Positions 11,501 to 21,487 of a stretch of 64,000 bases of DNA are shown one piece after another (position 1 is the first letter of the stretch; the number at the start of each line of letters is the position of its first letter). The notes under the pieces were generated by a model that searched no databases, was not told where the DNA came from, and was given only the letters and a program-made list of their open reading frames with translations. Position numbers and translations under genes: made by a program. The DNA comes from Roseomonas sp. KE2513 (GTDB taxonomy: Bacteria > Pseudomonadota > Alphaproteobacteria > Acetobacterales > Acetobacteraceae), in NCBI RefSeq assembly GCF_016107305.1, contig NZ_RCVR01000013.1, positions 96,814-160,813 on the forward strand, in the 5' to 3' direction.

Positions 11501-11607
11501 GGGCGTTTGTGGTGATCGGCCGAAAGGCCGTTCCACTCGCCTGGCGATACAAAGCCTTCACGCCTGCATCGGACGGTGTGGGTCTCCTTAGCCTTCCGGA
11601 CCTTACA

Positions 11608-13305
11608 ATGCGCAGAGCCTCATCCCGCCTTCTCGACCGCGTGCCGCTCAGCGCGGGCCTGATCGGGGGAGCACTGCTGCTACTCTCCCTTGCCCTGGGC
11701 AGCAGCAACTGACTGCTGCTGCAGAAAGCCGAAGCCGAGCTAACGGCGCAGCTCCTCCTTGGCGTGGAGTCGCGCCTGAACATGCTGGTGGAGCGCATCA
11801 AGGAGTTCGGTCCGCTCGATGAGCGTACCGATGGGCTCTATACCGGGCAGCAGCGCCTGAATGGCTGGAGTGAGGGCGTGGAGCTGCTGGAGAGGGCCAG
11901 CGGCAACTCGGCGGCGATCATGCACAAGGACGTGCGGGTGGCGGTCAGCGGTGCCGTCGCGCCGCGCGTGCTGAGCACGAAGGTCACCGAGCCGACGGTG
12001 TTGGAAACGGTCCTGCGCCGTGGCGAGCCGCCGATCCAGCGCTTTGCCTTGAATGGGGTGCCGCGGATCTCCCGCTTCGTGCCGCTAAAGGATGCCCAAG
12101 GACGGGTGCTGGGGATGGCGGCCCATGCGCAACACTCGATTAGATCAACGCCACACTGACAGGCATGCGCCTGCGCGCCGCCATCGTCGGCGGCGGCGCG
12201 TTGGTGCTTGGTGGGCTGGCTCTGTGGCTGATCATCGCCACGTCGCTGCGGCCGATCGGGCACTTGGCCGCGGCCGTTCAGGGGGTCGCCGAGGGGAACA
12301 CCACGATCGACGCGCATACGCAGGCCGCCAGCGCGCGCCGCGACCAGATCGGCGTGCTCGCCCGCGCCGTCTCGGCGATGCAGAACGTCGTCGGGCGCGC
12401 CCGCTAGGCGGAAGCCAAGGCCGCCGTGCGGAATGAGCAGGCGGCGGCGCGGGAGCAGTAGGTGCCGCTGGCGCTCGCTGACGACGTCCAGCGCGGCCTC
12501 GAGGCCATCGCGCACCGCGTCCAGTCCTCGGCGGCGGCCGTCCGCGAGGGGGCAGCGGCGCTGACGGGGCTTGCGGTGAGCACGGCGGAGCGCGCGGCGG
12601 ATGGAGCGGTTAGTGCCCGGGAGGCCGCGCAGAGCACCGAAACCGTCGCCGCGGCGGCGGAGGAGATGGCCTCCTCCGTCCGAGAGATCGCCCGGCAGGT
12701 CTCGGAGGCTGCGGCCGTTGCTGGGCAGGCGGTGGCCCAGGCGCGGGCGACCGACGCCACGGTGCGCGGCCTGGCCGAGGGTGCGGCGCGGATCGGTGAC
12801 GTCGTGCGCCTGATCAATGACATCGCCGGGCAGACGAACCTTCTCGCGCTCAACGCCACGATCGAGGCGGCAAAGGCCGGCGAGGCCGGGCGCGGCTTCG
12901 CCGTGGTCGCGAGCGAGGTGAAGAGCCTCGCTACCCAGACGTCCAAGGCGACCGAGGAGAGCGAGGCGCAGATCACCGGGATGCAGGTCTCGACCACGGC
13001 GGCGGTTGAAGCGATTCAGGGTATCGGCGGCACCATCGATACGCTTTCGAACATTGCCAGAAGCATCGCCACGGCCGTGGAGCAGCAGCACGCCGCGACG
13101 CAGGAGATCGCCCGCAGCGTCGCGGGTGCGGCCCAGCGAGCTTCCGCGGCAGACCGGACGATGAGCGATATTGCCGGTGCCGCGGAGGATTCGCGCCTCG
13201 CCGTCGTCGGCTTGCAGCGCACGAGCGGCGAGATGGCCGAAAGTGGCGAGGCACTGCGCACGGGAAATCGGTGCGCTGGTGGCCAGCTTGTGGAAGGCCG
13301 CCTGA
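11608..13305 (+). pseudogene. Methyl-accepting chemotaxis protein, multiply interrupted
   Basis: Recognisable pieces in order: an N-terminal membrane segment (LIGGALLLLSLALG); an extracellular Cache-like sensor part; a second membrane segment plus HAMP (LWLIIATSLRPIGHLAAAVQG); and a full cytoplasmic signalling domain with the hairpin tip [21 protein letters not shown]. The frame is broken by TGA at 11710-11712, a frameshift near 12140, TAG at 12405-12407 and 12459-12461, and another frameshift near 13262. After the last one the original end [13 protein letters not shown] and TGA (13303-13305) can be read. Five lesions argue for real decay rather than one sequencing error. Confidence 0.85.
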
Positions 13306-13311
13306 GCGGGC

Positions 13312-13337
13312 GGCTGCCCGGATCAATCCGGGCAGCC
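13312..13337. terminator. Hairpin between chemoreceptor pseudogene and nadK
   Basis: CTGCCCGGAT (13314-13323) and ATCCGGGCAG (13326-13335) pair perfectly, extended by GG/CC on the outside, with a 2-base loop. It lies in the 36-base gap between convergent ends and has no T-run. It is probably a bidirectional terminator. Confidence 0.5.
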
Positions 13338-13341
13338 CGCG

Positions 13342-14169
13342 TCAGACAGTGAACTGCTCGGCCAGGATGCGTTCCGGCAATCCCTGGTCCGGGTCGAAGA
13401 GCATCGTCAGCCGATGACTCGTGCTCTCGCAGATCTCCACCCGCCGGATGTCGCGGATCTCCGTGTAGTCAGCCACTGCGGCCACGGGACGCTTCTCGGC
13501 CTCAAGGATCTCGAAGGTGACGGAGGCGTTGCCCGGCAGGAGGGCACCGCGCCACCGTCGCGGGCGGAAGGCGGAGATGGGCGTCATCGCCAGCAGGTTC
13601 GTCCCGAGGGGGATGATCGGCCCGTGCGCCGAGAGATTGTAGGCCGTGCTGCCGGCGGGGGTGGAGACGAGGATGCCGTCGCAGATCAGCTCCGGCAGGC
13701 GGACCTTTCCATCCACGAGGATGCGGATCTTGGCGGCCTGGCGGGTCTCGCGGAGCAGGGAGACCTCGTTGATCGCCAGCGCCTCCGCCGTGGTGCCATT
13801 GGCACTGTTCGTCCGCATGCGCAGCGGCTGGAGGAGCGCGGCCTGAGCGGCGCGCAGGCGCTCCGGCAGGCCTTCTTCGCGGTAGGGATTCATCAGGAAC
13901 CCAACGCTGCCGCGGTTCATGCCATAGACGGGCAGGTTGCGGCCGAGGAACCGGTGCTGGGTCTCCAGCATGGCGCCGTCCCCACCCAACGCAACGATTA
14001 CCGCTGCCTCTTCCACCGGGGCGTCCCCGTAGAGCGCCGCGAGCCGCGAATAGGCCGCAGCCGCCTCGGCCGTGGCGGCGGCGTGGAAGGTGATACGGCC
14101 ATGAAGGTTGGATGGAAGCTCGCGCGGGGCGTCCGGATCGGGGGTGCCCCCGAGAAGAGCGGCCGTCAT
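13342..14169 (-). CDS. nadK: NAD kinase
   Basis: Phosphorylates NAD to NADP in the cytosol. It has 275 residues with the diacylglycerol-kinase-like fold: GGDG at 62-65 (ALGGDGAML), NEVSLLR near 134-140, and the Gly-rich NAD-binding segment [20 protein letters not shown] at 164-183. The frame is open further upstream, but ATG at 14169 overlaps the stop of the amidase gene in an ATGA arrangement, which decides the start and implies translational coupling. It lacks the longer N-terminus of many homologues, as is usual in alphaproteobacteria. Confidence 0.93.
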   Translation of the reverse strand: MTAALLGGTPDPDAPRELPSNLHGRITFHAAATAEAAAAYSRLAALYGDAPVEEAAVIVALGGDGAMLETQHRFLGRNLPVYGMNRGSVGFLMNPYREEGLPERLRAAQAALLQPLRMRTNSANGTTAEALAINEVSLLRETRQAAKIRILVDGKVRLPELICDGILVSTPAGSTAYNLSAHGPIIPLGTNLLAMTPISAFRPRRWRGALLPGNASVTFEILEAEKRPVAAVADYTEIRDIRRVEICESTSHRLTMLFDPDQGLPERILAEQFTV

Positions 14170-15029
14170 GCCGCTGAGGGGGCCTGCGGGGCTTCGAGCG
14201 GCAGGCGCCGGTGCTCGAGCACGGGCATATCGGCGCGGACACGGGCAGTGAGCGCACGGTCGATCCGCGCGGTTGCCCAGCCGGTGCCGTCGGAGCAGCG
14301 GGCGACGACATGGCCCCAGGGATCGCAGACGAGGGAGTGGCCGTAGGTGTGGCGGGGGCCCTTGGGCTCCATGTGCTGCCCCCATGTCGCAGGGGCCGCG
14401 ATCCAGCACTGGGTCTCGATGGCGCGGGCGCGGATAAGCACCTCCCAGTGGTCCTTCCCGGTCTGCAGGGTGAAAGCGGCGGGCAGGAAGATCAGCTCAG
14501 CGCCAGCCTGACGGAGGGAGAGGAAAAGCTCGGGAAAGCGCACGTCGTAGCAGATGGCCAAGCCGCACTGGGTGTCGCCGGCACTGGCGGTGACGATAGC
14601 GCTACCGGCGTCGTAGGTGCTGCTCTCACGATAGCCGGTGCCGTCGGGGGCGGTAATGTCGAAGAGGTGGAGCTTGCTGTAGCGCGCGACCTCGCGGCCA
14701 TCGGGCGCAAAGAGAAGGCTTGTGTTGCGCAGCCGGTCGCCCATGCGCTCGCCGATGCTGCCGCCATGGACATGGATGCGGTTGGCGACCGCCATGGCGC
14801 GCAACGCCTCGTAGACCTCCCCGCCCGGGGCATTCGAACCGGGGTCGGGGAGGAGTTCGGCGGCGGCAAGCTTCGTGGCGCGGTCCCCGCCGAGGCAGGT
14901 CCACATCTCCGGCAGAGCGATGATGTCGGGCCGATCGGCCTTGATCGCCGCAGCGGCGAGGCGCTCGGCCTGGGCGATGTTGGCGGCCTTGTCGGCGCCG
15001 GGATTCATCTGCACGACGCTGACGCGCAT
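14166..15029 (-). CDS. Carbon-nitrogen hydrolase (nitrilase superfamily amidase, Nit-like)
   Basis: Amidase of 287 residues with a complete catalytic Glu-Lys-Cys set: E41 (ALPEMW), K119 (YSKLHLFD) and C160 ([10 protein letters not shown]). It resembles the Nit1/omega-amidase branch, whose members repair deaminated glutathione or hydrolyse 2-oxo-acid amides; the substrate is inferred. ATG at 15029 gives the canonical N-terminus [11 protein letters not shown], while the open frame upstream to 15707 has no similarity. Its stop overlaps the nadK start (ATGA), so the two proteins are made from one transcript. It is divergent from the second Bug receptor gene. Confidence 0.88.
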   Translation of the reverse strand: MRVSVVQMNPGADKAANIAQAERLAAAAIKADRPDIIALPEMWTCLGGDRATKLAAAELLPDPGSNAPGGEVYEALRAMAVANRIHVHGGSIGERMGDRLRNTSLLFAPDGREVARYSKLHLFDITAPDGTGYRESSTYDAGSAIVTASAGDTQCGLAICYDVRFPELFLSLRQAGAELIFLPAAFTLQTGKDHWEVLIRARAIETQCWIAAPATWGQHMEPKGPRHTYGHSLVCDPWGHVVARCSDGTGWATARIDRALTARVRADMPVLEHRRLPLEAPQAPSAA

Positions 15030-15167
15030 TCGGGGCTCCGGTTGGCCAAATCCGTGGTGGTCTGCATGAAGCGCGCGCGGGCGCGCCGCGGCAAGGGCAG
15101 GCCGTAGGACTTGACGAGGACGCCCGGCGCAGCCTCCATCCGCGGCAAGGGCGAAGGAGGGCTGTCC

Positions 15168-16136
15168 ATGTTGCATCGTCGGGCGCTGGCGGGAGTTGCA
15201 GCGGGGCTTGCGCTGCCGGGTCTGGCCCGGGCGCAGGCAGCCTATCCCACCCGGCCCATCCGCCTGATCGTGGCCTTCGCGGCCGGCGGTGCGGCGGACA
15301 GTGCCGCGCGCGTGCTCGCTCCGAAGATGGGAGAGCGGCTCGGCGTCAGCGTGGTGGTGGAGAACCGCACGGGCGGCAGCGGCTCCAATGGCGGCGCGGC
15401 GGTGGCTCAGGCTGCGCCGGACGGGCATACGCTGCTCTGGGACGCTTCCTCGCACATCGTGAACCCAAGCCTGCTGAAGGGCCTCTCCTTCGACTACGCG
15501 ACCGCCTTTCTTCCGGTGACGCTCGCAACGACCTTCCCGCAGGTGCTGGCAGTGAAGGCGGAGAGCCCCGCGCGCAACCTTGGGGAGTTTGTCGCCTTGG
15601 CGAAGGCGCGGCCCGGCGCGCTGAACATCGGCACGCAGGGGAATGCGACGGCAGGCCACCTGGCACTGGCGCAGCTGCAACGGCTCGCGGGCATCGAGCT
15701 GACCCATGCGCCCTATCGTGGAGGCGCGGACGCGGCACGCGACCTCGCGGCGGGCGTGCTCGACGGCACCTTCATCACCGCGCTTTCAGCAGGGCCGATC
15801 GCCGACTCAGGGCGGGCGAGGATTCTGGCGGTGGCGACCGAGACGCGGCTACCCTCCCGGCCCGATGTGCCCACCTTCGCGGAGGCCGGGCTGCCTGGAC
15901 TGACCATCGCCGAGTGGTGCGCCCTCTTCGCGCCGGCCGGCACACCAATGACGGTGGCGACCCGGCTGCACGAAGCGGTCTCCGGCGCGCTGGGGGATCC
16001 CGAGGTGCGGGCACGCCTGGATCAGATCGTCGCACTTCCTGTGGGCTCCTCCCCCGCCGATTTTGCACGCTTCGTGCGGGAGGGACGCGAGTCAATGGCC
16101 GCGCTGGTGCGCGAAGCCGGCATCCGCGCGGAGTAG
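15168..16136 (+). CDS. Bug/TctC-family tripartite tricarboxylate transporter substrate-binding protein
   Basis: Second orphan periplasmic receptor of this family, 322 residues. It has a signal peptide (MLHRRALAGVAAGLALPGLA, then RAQA) followed by the typical mature start YPTRPIRLIVAFAAGGAADS, then VENRTGGSGSNGGAAVA and the ligand-loop region THAPYRGGADAARDL. ATG at 15168 was chosen because AAGGAGG sits at 15154-15160, 7 bases upstream. No TctA/TctB partner is present. It differs clearly from the receptor at 9458-10444, so this is not a recent duplication. The ligand is unknown, probably a carboxylate. Confidence 0.9.
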   Translation: MLHRRALAGVAAGLALPGLARAQAAYPTRPIRLIVAFAAGGAADSAARVLAPKMGERLGVSVVVENRTGGSGSNGGAAVAQAAPDGHTLLWDASSHIVNPSLLKGLSFDYATAFLPVTLATTFPQVLAVKAESPARNLGEFVALAKARPGALNIGTQGNATAGHLALAQLQRLAGIELTHAPYRGGADAARDLAAGVLDGTFITALSAGPIADSGRARILAVATETRLPSRPDVPTFAEAGLPGLTIAEWCALFAPAGTPMTVATRLHEAVSGALGDPEVRARLDQIVALPVGSSPADFARFVREGRESMAALVREAGIRAE

Positions 16137-16144
16137 ACGCGGGC

Positions 16145-16327
16145 TCAAGGTGTGCGGTCGGGCGGGCTGCTGGCGGTCGCCTTGGCACCGAGGCCCGCGA
16201 CGATCGCCACCACCAGTGCAACGCCGGCTACGGCCAGCAAGGCGAGAGAAAAGCCGAACTGCAGCACCCGCGCGAGGAGTGCCAGCAGGGCAAAGAGCAC
16301 GGCAAGGCCGATTGTCCAGCGCACCAT
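16145..16327 (-). CDS. Small two-helix membrane protein, hypothetical
   Basis: A 60-residue protein dominated by two hydrophobic helices (about 4-20 and 27-47, e.g. LALLAVAGVALVVAIVAGLG) with a polar C-terminal tail. ATG at 16327 is preceded on the - strand by GGAAGGAAA, a good ribosome binding site. The longer frame starting at 16414 is not supported. No family is recognised. It lies just downstream of the small secreted protein gene at the end of the ribosomal block. Confidence 0.6.
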   Translation of the reverse strand: MVRWTIGLAVLFALLALLARVLQFGFSLALLAVAGVALVVAIVAGLGAKATASSPPDRTP

Positions 16328-16410
16328 CGCAGAGGTTTCCTTCCAGAGATCATGAAGGGAACGGCCAGCACGGACGGGCGTTGCGGGGCAGCACCGGACT
16401 GCCCCCTCGT

Positions 16411-16890
16411 TCACTCCGAGTGGAAATGCTGGAGGTCTGGTTTCATCGCCAGAACCGCCTCTGCCATTGGCGTCGGCCAGGGCGAGCGGCGGGTGGGGAC
16501 GGTAAGGGTCGCCACGCCCTCATCGAGGAGAAGGAGGTAGAGGCGCTCCGTGCGCGTGTCGTAACCCAGGAAGAGGCCGGCCTCCGCGCATTCGCCGCCG
16601 TCGCAGGTCCAGCCGAAAACATATCGGTCTTCCGCCACCCTGAGCGTGCCGGGCTCGGGGGCACGGAGGTGGCGCAGCACATAGGTTTGGCGCCCGCGCG
16701 CGACGGAGCGCAGCAGGACCGTGACGTCCGGATGGGCCGCGAGGGACGGGACAGGCTGCCCCGCGAGTTCAAGAGCCGAAGGAGCGCGATCGGGCTGGGC
16801 CTGGGCTGGCCCGATGAGCAGGAACAAAAGGAAAAGGGCGAGTGGTCGCCCACCCGCCCTCCTGCCGATTTTCTGTGGAGGCGATTTCAC
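16411..16890 (-). CDS. Small secreted protein, weakly Ivy-like, overlapping rplQ
   Basis: A 159-residue protein with a signal peptide ([16 protein letters not shown] near 17-32) and a mature domain containing one Cys pair in [19 protein letters not shown]. The C-x4-C loop followed by a beta-rich segment faintly recalls Ivy-type periplasmic lysozyme inhibitors, but the diagnostic CKPHDC loop is absent. The function is therefore unknown. The GTG start overlaps the rplQ stop by 4 bases (GTGA), so it is the last gene of the alpha operon and probably made in proportion to it. Confidence 0.7.
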   Translation of the reverse strand: MKSPPQKIGRRAGGRPLALFLLFLLIGPAQAQPDRAPSALELAGQPVPSLAAHPDVTVLLRSVARGRQTYVLRHLRAPEPGTLRVAEDRYVFGWTCDGGECAEAGLFLGYDTRTERLYLLLLDEGVATLTVPTRRSPWPTPMAEAVLAMKPDLQHFHSE

Positions 16891-17312
16891 GCCTCGGCGG
16901 TCTCTTCCTCAGCCACCTCGGGCCGCGGGCCGCTGTCGAGCCCCTTGGCGGCCACGTCGCGCTCGATCAGCTCAATCACCGCCATCTGCGCGGCATCGCC
17001 GTAGCGGATGCCGGCGCGGAGTACGCGGGTGTAGCCGCCGCTACGGGCCGCGTAGCGCGGCGCCAGCGTGTCGAACAGCTTGCGGACCACCGCCTCGTCG
17101 CGGATCTGCGCGGCCGCCTGACGGCGGGCGTGCAGGTCGCCGCGCTTACCGAGGGTGATAATACGCTCCACGTAGGGGCGCAGCTCCTTGGCCTTCGGCA
17201 GCGTGGTGGTGATCTGCTCGTGCTTGAGCAGGCTGGTCGCCATGTTCCGGAACATGGAGATCCGGTGGGCGGAGGTGACGTTAAGCTTCCGCCCGGCCAT
17301 TCCGTGACGCAT
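16887..17312 (-). CDS. rplQ: 50S ribosomal protein L17
   Basis: Large-subunit protein near the exit-tunnel surface, 141 residues. The N-terminus [17 protein letters not shown] is canonical, and an acidic C-terminal tail ([11 protein letters not shown]) extends past the E. coli length. It lies 25 bases downstream of rpoA, the usual end of the alpha operon. Confidence 0.96.
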   Translation of the reverse strand: MRHGMAGRKLNVTSAHRISMFRNMATSLLKHEQITTTLPKAKELRPYVERIITLGKRGDLHARRQAAAQIRDEAVVRKLFDTLAPRYAARSGGYTRVLRAGIRYGDAAQMAVIELIERDVAAKGLDSGPRPEVAEEETAEA

Positions 17313-17337
17313 TGTCTCTACCTTTCCCGGACGGCCG

Positions 17338-18363
17338 TCAGAACGGCTCGTCCACCTTCCGCGCCAGATCTTCGATGTTTTCCGGCGGCCAGCCGGGGAC
17401 GTTCATGCCGAGACCGAGACCCATGGAGGTGAGAACCTCCTTGATCTCGTTCAGCGACTTGCGGCCGAAATTCGGCGTGCGCAGCATTTCCTGCTCAGAC
17501 TTCTGAACGAGATCACCGATATAGACGATGTTGTCGTTCTTCAGGCAGTTCGCCGAGCGGACGGAGAGCTCGAGCTCGTCCACCTTGCGGAGCAGGTTGC
17601 GGTTGAACGGCAGGTCGTCCTCGACCTCGGCGGCCCGCGCCTCGCGCGGCTCGTCAAAGTTGATGAACAGCTGCAGCTGGTCCTGCAGGATGCGGGCGGC
17701 GAGCGCCACCGCGTCGTCCGGCGTGACCGTGCCATCCGTCTCCACCGTCAGCACCAGCTTGTCATAGTCCGTGCGCTGGCCGACGCGGGTCGGCTCCACG
17801 CGATAGGCTACGCGCCGAACGGGCGAGTAGATGGCGTCCACGGGGATCAGGCCGATCGGCGCGTCCTCGGGGCGGTTCTCAGAGGCGGGGACATAACCCT
17901 TGCCCGTCGCGACGGTCAGCTCGGCGTTGAGCTTCGCGCCGTCATCGAGGGTGCAGATGACGAGTTCCGGGTTGGCGATCTCGATGTCGCCGGACACCTG
18001 GATCTGGCCGGCCGTCACCTCGCCCGGACCCGTCGCCGTGAGCGAGAGGCGCTTGCTGCCCTCGCCCTGCATGCGGATGGCCAGGCGCTTGATGTTCAGG
18101 ACGATGTCGGTGACGTCCTCGCGGACGCCGGGGAGGCTGCTGAATTCATGCAGCGCGCCCTCGATCTGCACGGCCGTGACCGCCGCCCCCTGGAGGGAGG
18201 ACAGCAGGATGCGGCGCAGCGCGTTGCCGAGCGTCATGCCGAAGCCGCGCTCCAGCGGCTCCGCCACGATGGTCGCGGTGCGAGAGGGGTCGTTGCCCCC
18301 CTCCACGTCGAGACGCTCGGGCTTGATCAGGGAACGCCAGTTGCGGTCCATCGCGCCACTCAT
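17338..18363 (-). CDS. rpoA: DNA-directed RNA polymerase subunit alpha
   Basis: Scaffold for polymerase assembly and contact for UP elements and activators. It has 341 residues. The N-terminal domain (about 1-235) includes [21 protein letters not shown], followed by a linker and the C-terminal domain (about 260-325) with [15 protein letters not shown] and [13 protein letters not shown]. Length and domains are normal for an alphaproteobacterium. It is co-transcribed with rpsM and rpsK upstream and rplQ downstream. rpsD, which lies in this operon in E. coli, is absent. Confidence 0.98.
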   Translation of the reverse strand: MSGAMDRNWRSLIKPERLDVEGGNDPSRTATIVAEPLERGFGMTLGNALRRILLSSLQGAAVTAVQIEGALHEFSSLPGVREDVTDIVLNIKRLAIRMQGEGSKRLSLTATGPGEVTAGQIQVSGDIEIANPELVICTLDDGAKLNAELTVATGKGYVPASENRPEDAPIGLIPVDAIYSPVRRVAYRVEPTRVGQRTDYDKLVLTVETDGTVTPDDAVALAARILQDQLQLFINFDEPREARAAEVEDDLPFNRNLLRKVDELELSVRSANCLKNDNIVYIGDLVQKSEQEMLRTPNFGRKSLNEIKEVLTSMGLGLGMNVPGWPPENIEDLARKVDEPF

Positions 18364-18382
18364 GGTGGTGATACCCTCCCTC

Positions 18383-18781
18383 TCAGACCCGGCGGCGCTT
18401 GCGGGGGCGGCAGCCGTTGTGCGGGATGGGCGTCACGTCCTTGATGGCCGTCACGTAGAAGCCGACGGCCTGCAGAGCGCGCAGCGCACTCTCACGGCCC
18501 GAACCGGGGCCCGAGACCATGATCTCGAGCGTCTCCATGCCATGCTCGCGAGCCTTCTTGCCCGCGTCCTCGGCGGCGACCTGGGCGGCATACGGCGTGG
18601 ACTTGCGGCTGCCCTTGAAGCCCTGGGAGCCCGAGGAAGACCAGGCGATCGCGTTGCCCTGGCTGTCGGTGATCGTGACGATCGTGTTGTTGAAGGAGGC
18701 GAGGACGTGGGCCACGCCGGAAGAGATGTTCTTCCGTTCCTTCTTGCGCGGGCGGGACCCGGCGTTCGGCTGACGCGCCAT
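18383..18781 (-). CDS. rpsK: 30S ribosomal protein S11
   Basis: Platform protein of the small subunit, 132 residues, containing [18 protein letters not shown] and the basic C-terminus [14 protein letters not shown]. One base separates it from rpsM, indicating translational coupling. Confidence 0.97.
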   Translation of the reverse strand: MARQPNAGSRPRKKERKNISSGVAHVLASFNNTIVTITDSQGNAIAWSSSGSQGFKGSRKSTPYAAQVAAEDAGKKAREHGMETLEIMVSGPGSGRESALRALQAVGFYVTAIKDVTPIPHNGCRPRKRRRV

Positions 18782-18782
18782 C

Positions 18783-19160
18783 TTACTTCGTCACCTTCTT
18801 CTTGCCGGCGATCGCGACGGCCTTGCCCTTGCGGGTGCGGGCGTTCGTGTGGGTGCGCTGACCACGAACCGGCAGGCCACGGCGATGACGCAGGCCCCGG
18901 TAGCAGGCCATGTCCATCAGCCGCTTGATGTTCATCGCGACCTCGCGCCGCAGGTCGCCCTCGACGCGATAGTCGTTGTCCAGCGTCGCGCGCAGGCGAA
19001 GCAGCTCGTCCTCAGAGAGCTGGTTCACCCGGCGCTCCGCCGGAATGCCGAGCTTCTCGCAGATGTCGGCCGCGTTCTTCGGGCCGATACCGTAGATGTA
19101 GCGCAGCGAGATCAGCACGCGCTTGTTGTCGGGGATGTTCACGCCGGCGATACGCGCCAC
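18783..19160 (-). CDS. rpsM: 30S ribosomal protein S13
   Basis: Head protein contacting P-site tRNA and L5, 125 residues. GTG at 19160 starts the canonical N-terminus ([15 protein letters not shown]) and is preceded by AGGAG. The in-frame extension to 19253 has no similarity. The C-terminus is basic ([18 protein letters not shown]). A 187-base gap to adk contains a well-matched promoter, so rpsM heads its own unit. Confidence 0.96.
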   Translation of the reverse strand: MARIAGVNIPDNKRVLISLRYIYGIGPKNAADICEKLGIPAERRVNQLSEDELLRLRATLDNDYRVEGDLRREVAMNIKRLMDMACYRGLRHRRGLPVRGQRTHTNARTRKGKAVAIAGKKKVTK

Positions 19161-19323
19161 GGTGCTCTCCTGGAGCGTTCGCTCCGTTCGGGCCGGTCGG
19201 CGAGGCCGCCCGGCGAGGTGATCCTGGCCCGGCCGCGGCGGCGGCAGGGCCAATCGGTGGAGGACGGGAACCGTCCGTGCAAGCGGGATCGCGGCCAGAT
19301 AGGGCCGGCCGCGAAGACGGGCG

Positions 19324-19352
19324 ATTTAGGCGCCCGACCGCGCTGAGTCAAG
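19324..19352 (-). promoter_or_regulatory. Predicted promoter of rpsM-rpsK-rpoA-rplQ, overlapping the adk stop
   Basis: On the - strand CTTGAC (19352-19347), a 17-base spacer and CTAAAT (19329-19324) match the alphaproteobacterial consensus CTTGAC-N17-CTATAT at 11 of 12 positions. The -35 element overlaps the adk stop codon (19348-19350). The predicted start near 19317 leaves a leader of about 155 bases before rpsM. Confidence 0.65.
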
Positions 19353-20010
19353 CAATGCTTGCGGGAGCATCGAGGATGGCCGCGAGTTGCTTGGCGACAC
19401 TGCCCATATCGGCCATGCCGTCCACGTGGCGCAGCTTGCCCTGCGCCTGGTAGTAAGGAAGCAGCGGCGCGGTCTGGCGATGATAGGCGTCCAGCCGGGC
19501 AGCCACTGTCTCCGCCTTGTCGTCGGCGCGGCGGATGAACTCGTGGCTTCCACAGACATCGCAGACGCCGGCCTGCTGGGTCGGCTTGAAACGGTCGTGA
19601 TAGCCGGTGCCACAGGAGGCGCAGGTGAAGCGGCCAGCGATGCGCTCCACCAGGGCGGCATCGTCCACCTGCAACTCGACCACATGGTTCAGCGCGAGGC
19701 CCATCTCGCCGAGCATCACGTCCAGCGCCTCGGCCTGCGGCACCGTGCGGGGGAAGCCGTCGAGGATGAAGCCGCCGGCGCAGTCGGGCTTCTGCACCCG
19801 CAGCGCCAGCATGGCGGTAATGATGGCATCCGGCACGAGGTCACCGCGCTCCATGATCGCGCGCGCCTCGTTGCCGATGGCCGAGCCGGACTTGACCTCG
19901 GCCCGTAGCATGTCGCCCGTGGAAATCTGCGCGATGCCGTAGCGGTCCTGGAGGGTCTTGGCCTGGGTGCCCTTACCGGCCCCAGGCGGGCCCAGGAGGA
20001 TCAGATTCAT
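19348..20010 (-). CDS. adk: Adenylate kinase
   Basis: Interconverts ATP + AMP and 2 ADP. It has 220 residues. The P-loop GPPGAGKGT is at 8-16, and the AMP-binding segment includes DGFPRT (84-89). The LID domain carries four cysteines (C130, C133, C150, C153) in two C-x2-C pairs, the zinc-binding type. ATG overlaps the secY stop (ATGA at 20007-20010), the classic secY-adk coupling. Confidence 0.97.
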   Translation of the reverse strand: MNLILLGPPGAGKGTQAKTLQDRYGIAQISTGDMLRAEVKSGSAIGNEARAIMERGDLVPDAIITAMLALRVQKPDCAGGFILDGFPRTVPQAEALDVMLGEMGLALNHVVELQVDDAALVERIAGRFTCASCGTGYHDRFKPTQQAGVCDVCGSHEFIRRADDKAETVAARLDAYHRQTAPLLPYYQAQGKLRHVDGMADMGSVAKQLAAILDAPASIA

Positions 20011-21392
20011 CGGCGCAGGCTTCCTCCGCGGGGGGTGACGGGGGCAGGACCGCCGCGCCCGGCGACGCGGGACTTGCGAATCAGCCCCTCGTACTGGTGG
20101 GCGAAGAGATGGGACTGCACCTGGGCCACCGTGTCCATTGTCACGGAGACGATGATCAGCAAGCTCGTGCCGCCAAAGTAGAACGGCACGCCGTACTGGC
20201 TGATCAGGAACTCCGGCAGGAGGCAGACAATGCAGAGGTAGATCGCCCCCACCAGCGTCAGCCGGCTGAGAACGCGATCGAAATACTCGGCCGTCGAGGC
20301 GCCGGGGCGGATGCCCGGCACGAAGCCGCCGTACTTCTTGAGGTTGTCGGCCGTCTCCTGCGGATTGAACACGACCGCCGTGTAGAAGAAGGCGAAGAAG
20401 ATGATCAGGGCGACGTAGAGGCCCATGTAGAGCGGCTGACCATGGGCCAGCAGCGCCGCCATCCGGGTCACCCAGGTGTCCTCGCCCTGGTTTGCCGCGA
20501 AGCCCGAGAAGGTCGCCGGCAGCAGGAGCAGAGAGGAGGCAAAGATCGGGGGAATGACGCCGGCCGTGTTGAGCTTCAGCGGCAGGTGCGTTGAGTCACC
20601 ACCGAACATGCGGTTGCCCACCTGGCGCTTGGGGTACTGCACCGGGATCTTCCGCTGCGCGCGCTCCATGAAGACCACGAAGGCGATGACGGCGAGCGCG
20701 AGGAGCAGGAAGAAGAGGATGAAGAAGGGGCTGAGGGCGCCCGTCCGGCCGAGCTCCAGCGTGGAGACCAGCGCGTGCGGCAGGTTGGCCACGATGCCGG
20801 CGAAGATGATCAGCGATATGCCGTTGCCGACCCCCCGGGCGGTGATCTGCTCGCCCAGCCACATCAGGAACATCGTTCCGCCGACGAGCGTGGTGATGCA
20901 GGAGGCGCGGAAGAACAGGCCAGGATCGAGCACCGCTGCCCCGAAGTTGCCGCGCATTCCCTCCAGCCCGATCGCAAGGCCGTAGGCCTGGAAGAAGGCG
21001 ATCACGACGGTCAGGTAGCGGGTGTACTGGTTGAGCTTCTTCCGCCCGGACTCACCCTCTTTCTTGAGGGCCTCCCAGGAGGGGATGGCGGCCGACATCA
21101 GCTGCACGATGATCGAGGCCGAGATGTAGGGCATGATGTTGAGGGCGAAGACGGTCATCCGACCGAGCGCGCCGCCGGTGAACATGTCGAACATCCCGAG
21201 GATGCCGCCGCCGTGCTGGGACAGGATCTCGGCCATGACGGCCGCGTCCACGCCCGGAACGGGGATGTAGGTGCCCAAGCGGTAGACCAGCAGGGCGCCC
21301 AGGGTGAACCAGAGCCTGCTCTTCAACTCGGTCGCTCGCGAGAGCACGCCGAGGTTGAGATTGGCCGCGAGCTGCTCGGCGGCGGACGCCAT
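20007..21392 (-). CDS. secY: Preprotein translocase subunit SecY
   Basis: Channel subunit of the Sec translocon in the inner membrane, 461 residues with ten hydrophobic helices. Recognisable segments are [11 protein letters not shown] near the N-terminus, [23 protein letters not shown] in the C4-C5 loop region, and the last cytosolic stretch ending HQYEGLI. ATG at 21392, preceded by GAGAGGG on the - strand, was chosen over an in-frame ATG at 21458 that would add 22 unrelated residues. It partners with SecE encoded at 46318-46512. Confidence 0.96.
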   Translation of the reverse strand: MASAAEQLAANLNLGVLSRATELKSRLWFTLGALLVYRLGTYIPVPGVDAAVMAEILSQHGGGILGMFDMFTGGALGRMTVFALNIMPYISASIIVQLMSAAIPSWEALKKEGESGRKKLNQYTRYLTVVIAFFQAYGLAIGLEGMRGNFGAAVLDPGLFFRASCITTLVGGTMFLMWLGEQITARGVGNGISLIIFAGIVANLPHALVSTLELGRTGALSPFFILFFLLLALAVIAFVVFMERAQRKIPVQYPKRQVGNRMFGGDSTHLPLKLNTAGVIPPIFASSLLLLPATFSGFAANQGEDTWVTRMAALLAHGQPLYMGLYVALIIFFAFFYTAVVFNPQETADNLKKYGGFVPGIRPGASTAEYFDRVLSRLTLVGAIYLCIVCLLPEFLISQYGVPFYFGGTSLLIIVSVTMDTVAQVQSHLFAHQYEGLIRKSRVAGRGGPAPVTPRGGSLRR

Positions 21393-21487
21393 GGGAATGC
21401 CCTCTCTTACGACTGCGGCGCCGGCGGATTTTACCCGCGGCGCCGCAGAAAGGTCCAATGATCAGTTAGCGGCAGCAGCCACCGGCA

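Noticed and set aside
10445..11536. Extension of the Bug receptor frame back to 11536
   Set aside because: It runs antisense through the dehalogenase gene; the signal peptide begins at 10444.
11764..12159. 131-residue frame as an independent gene
   Set aside because: It is the sensor part of the chemoreceptor pseudogene, in frame with the piece before the TGA.
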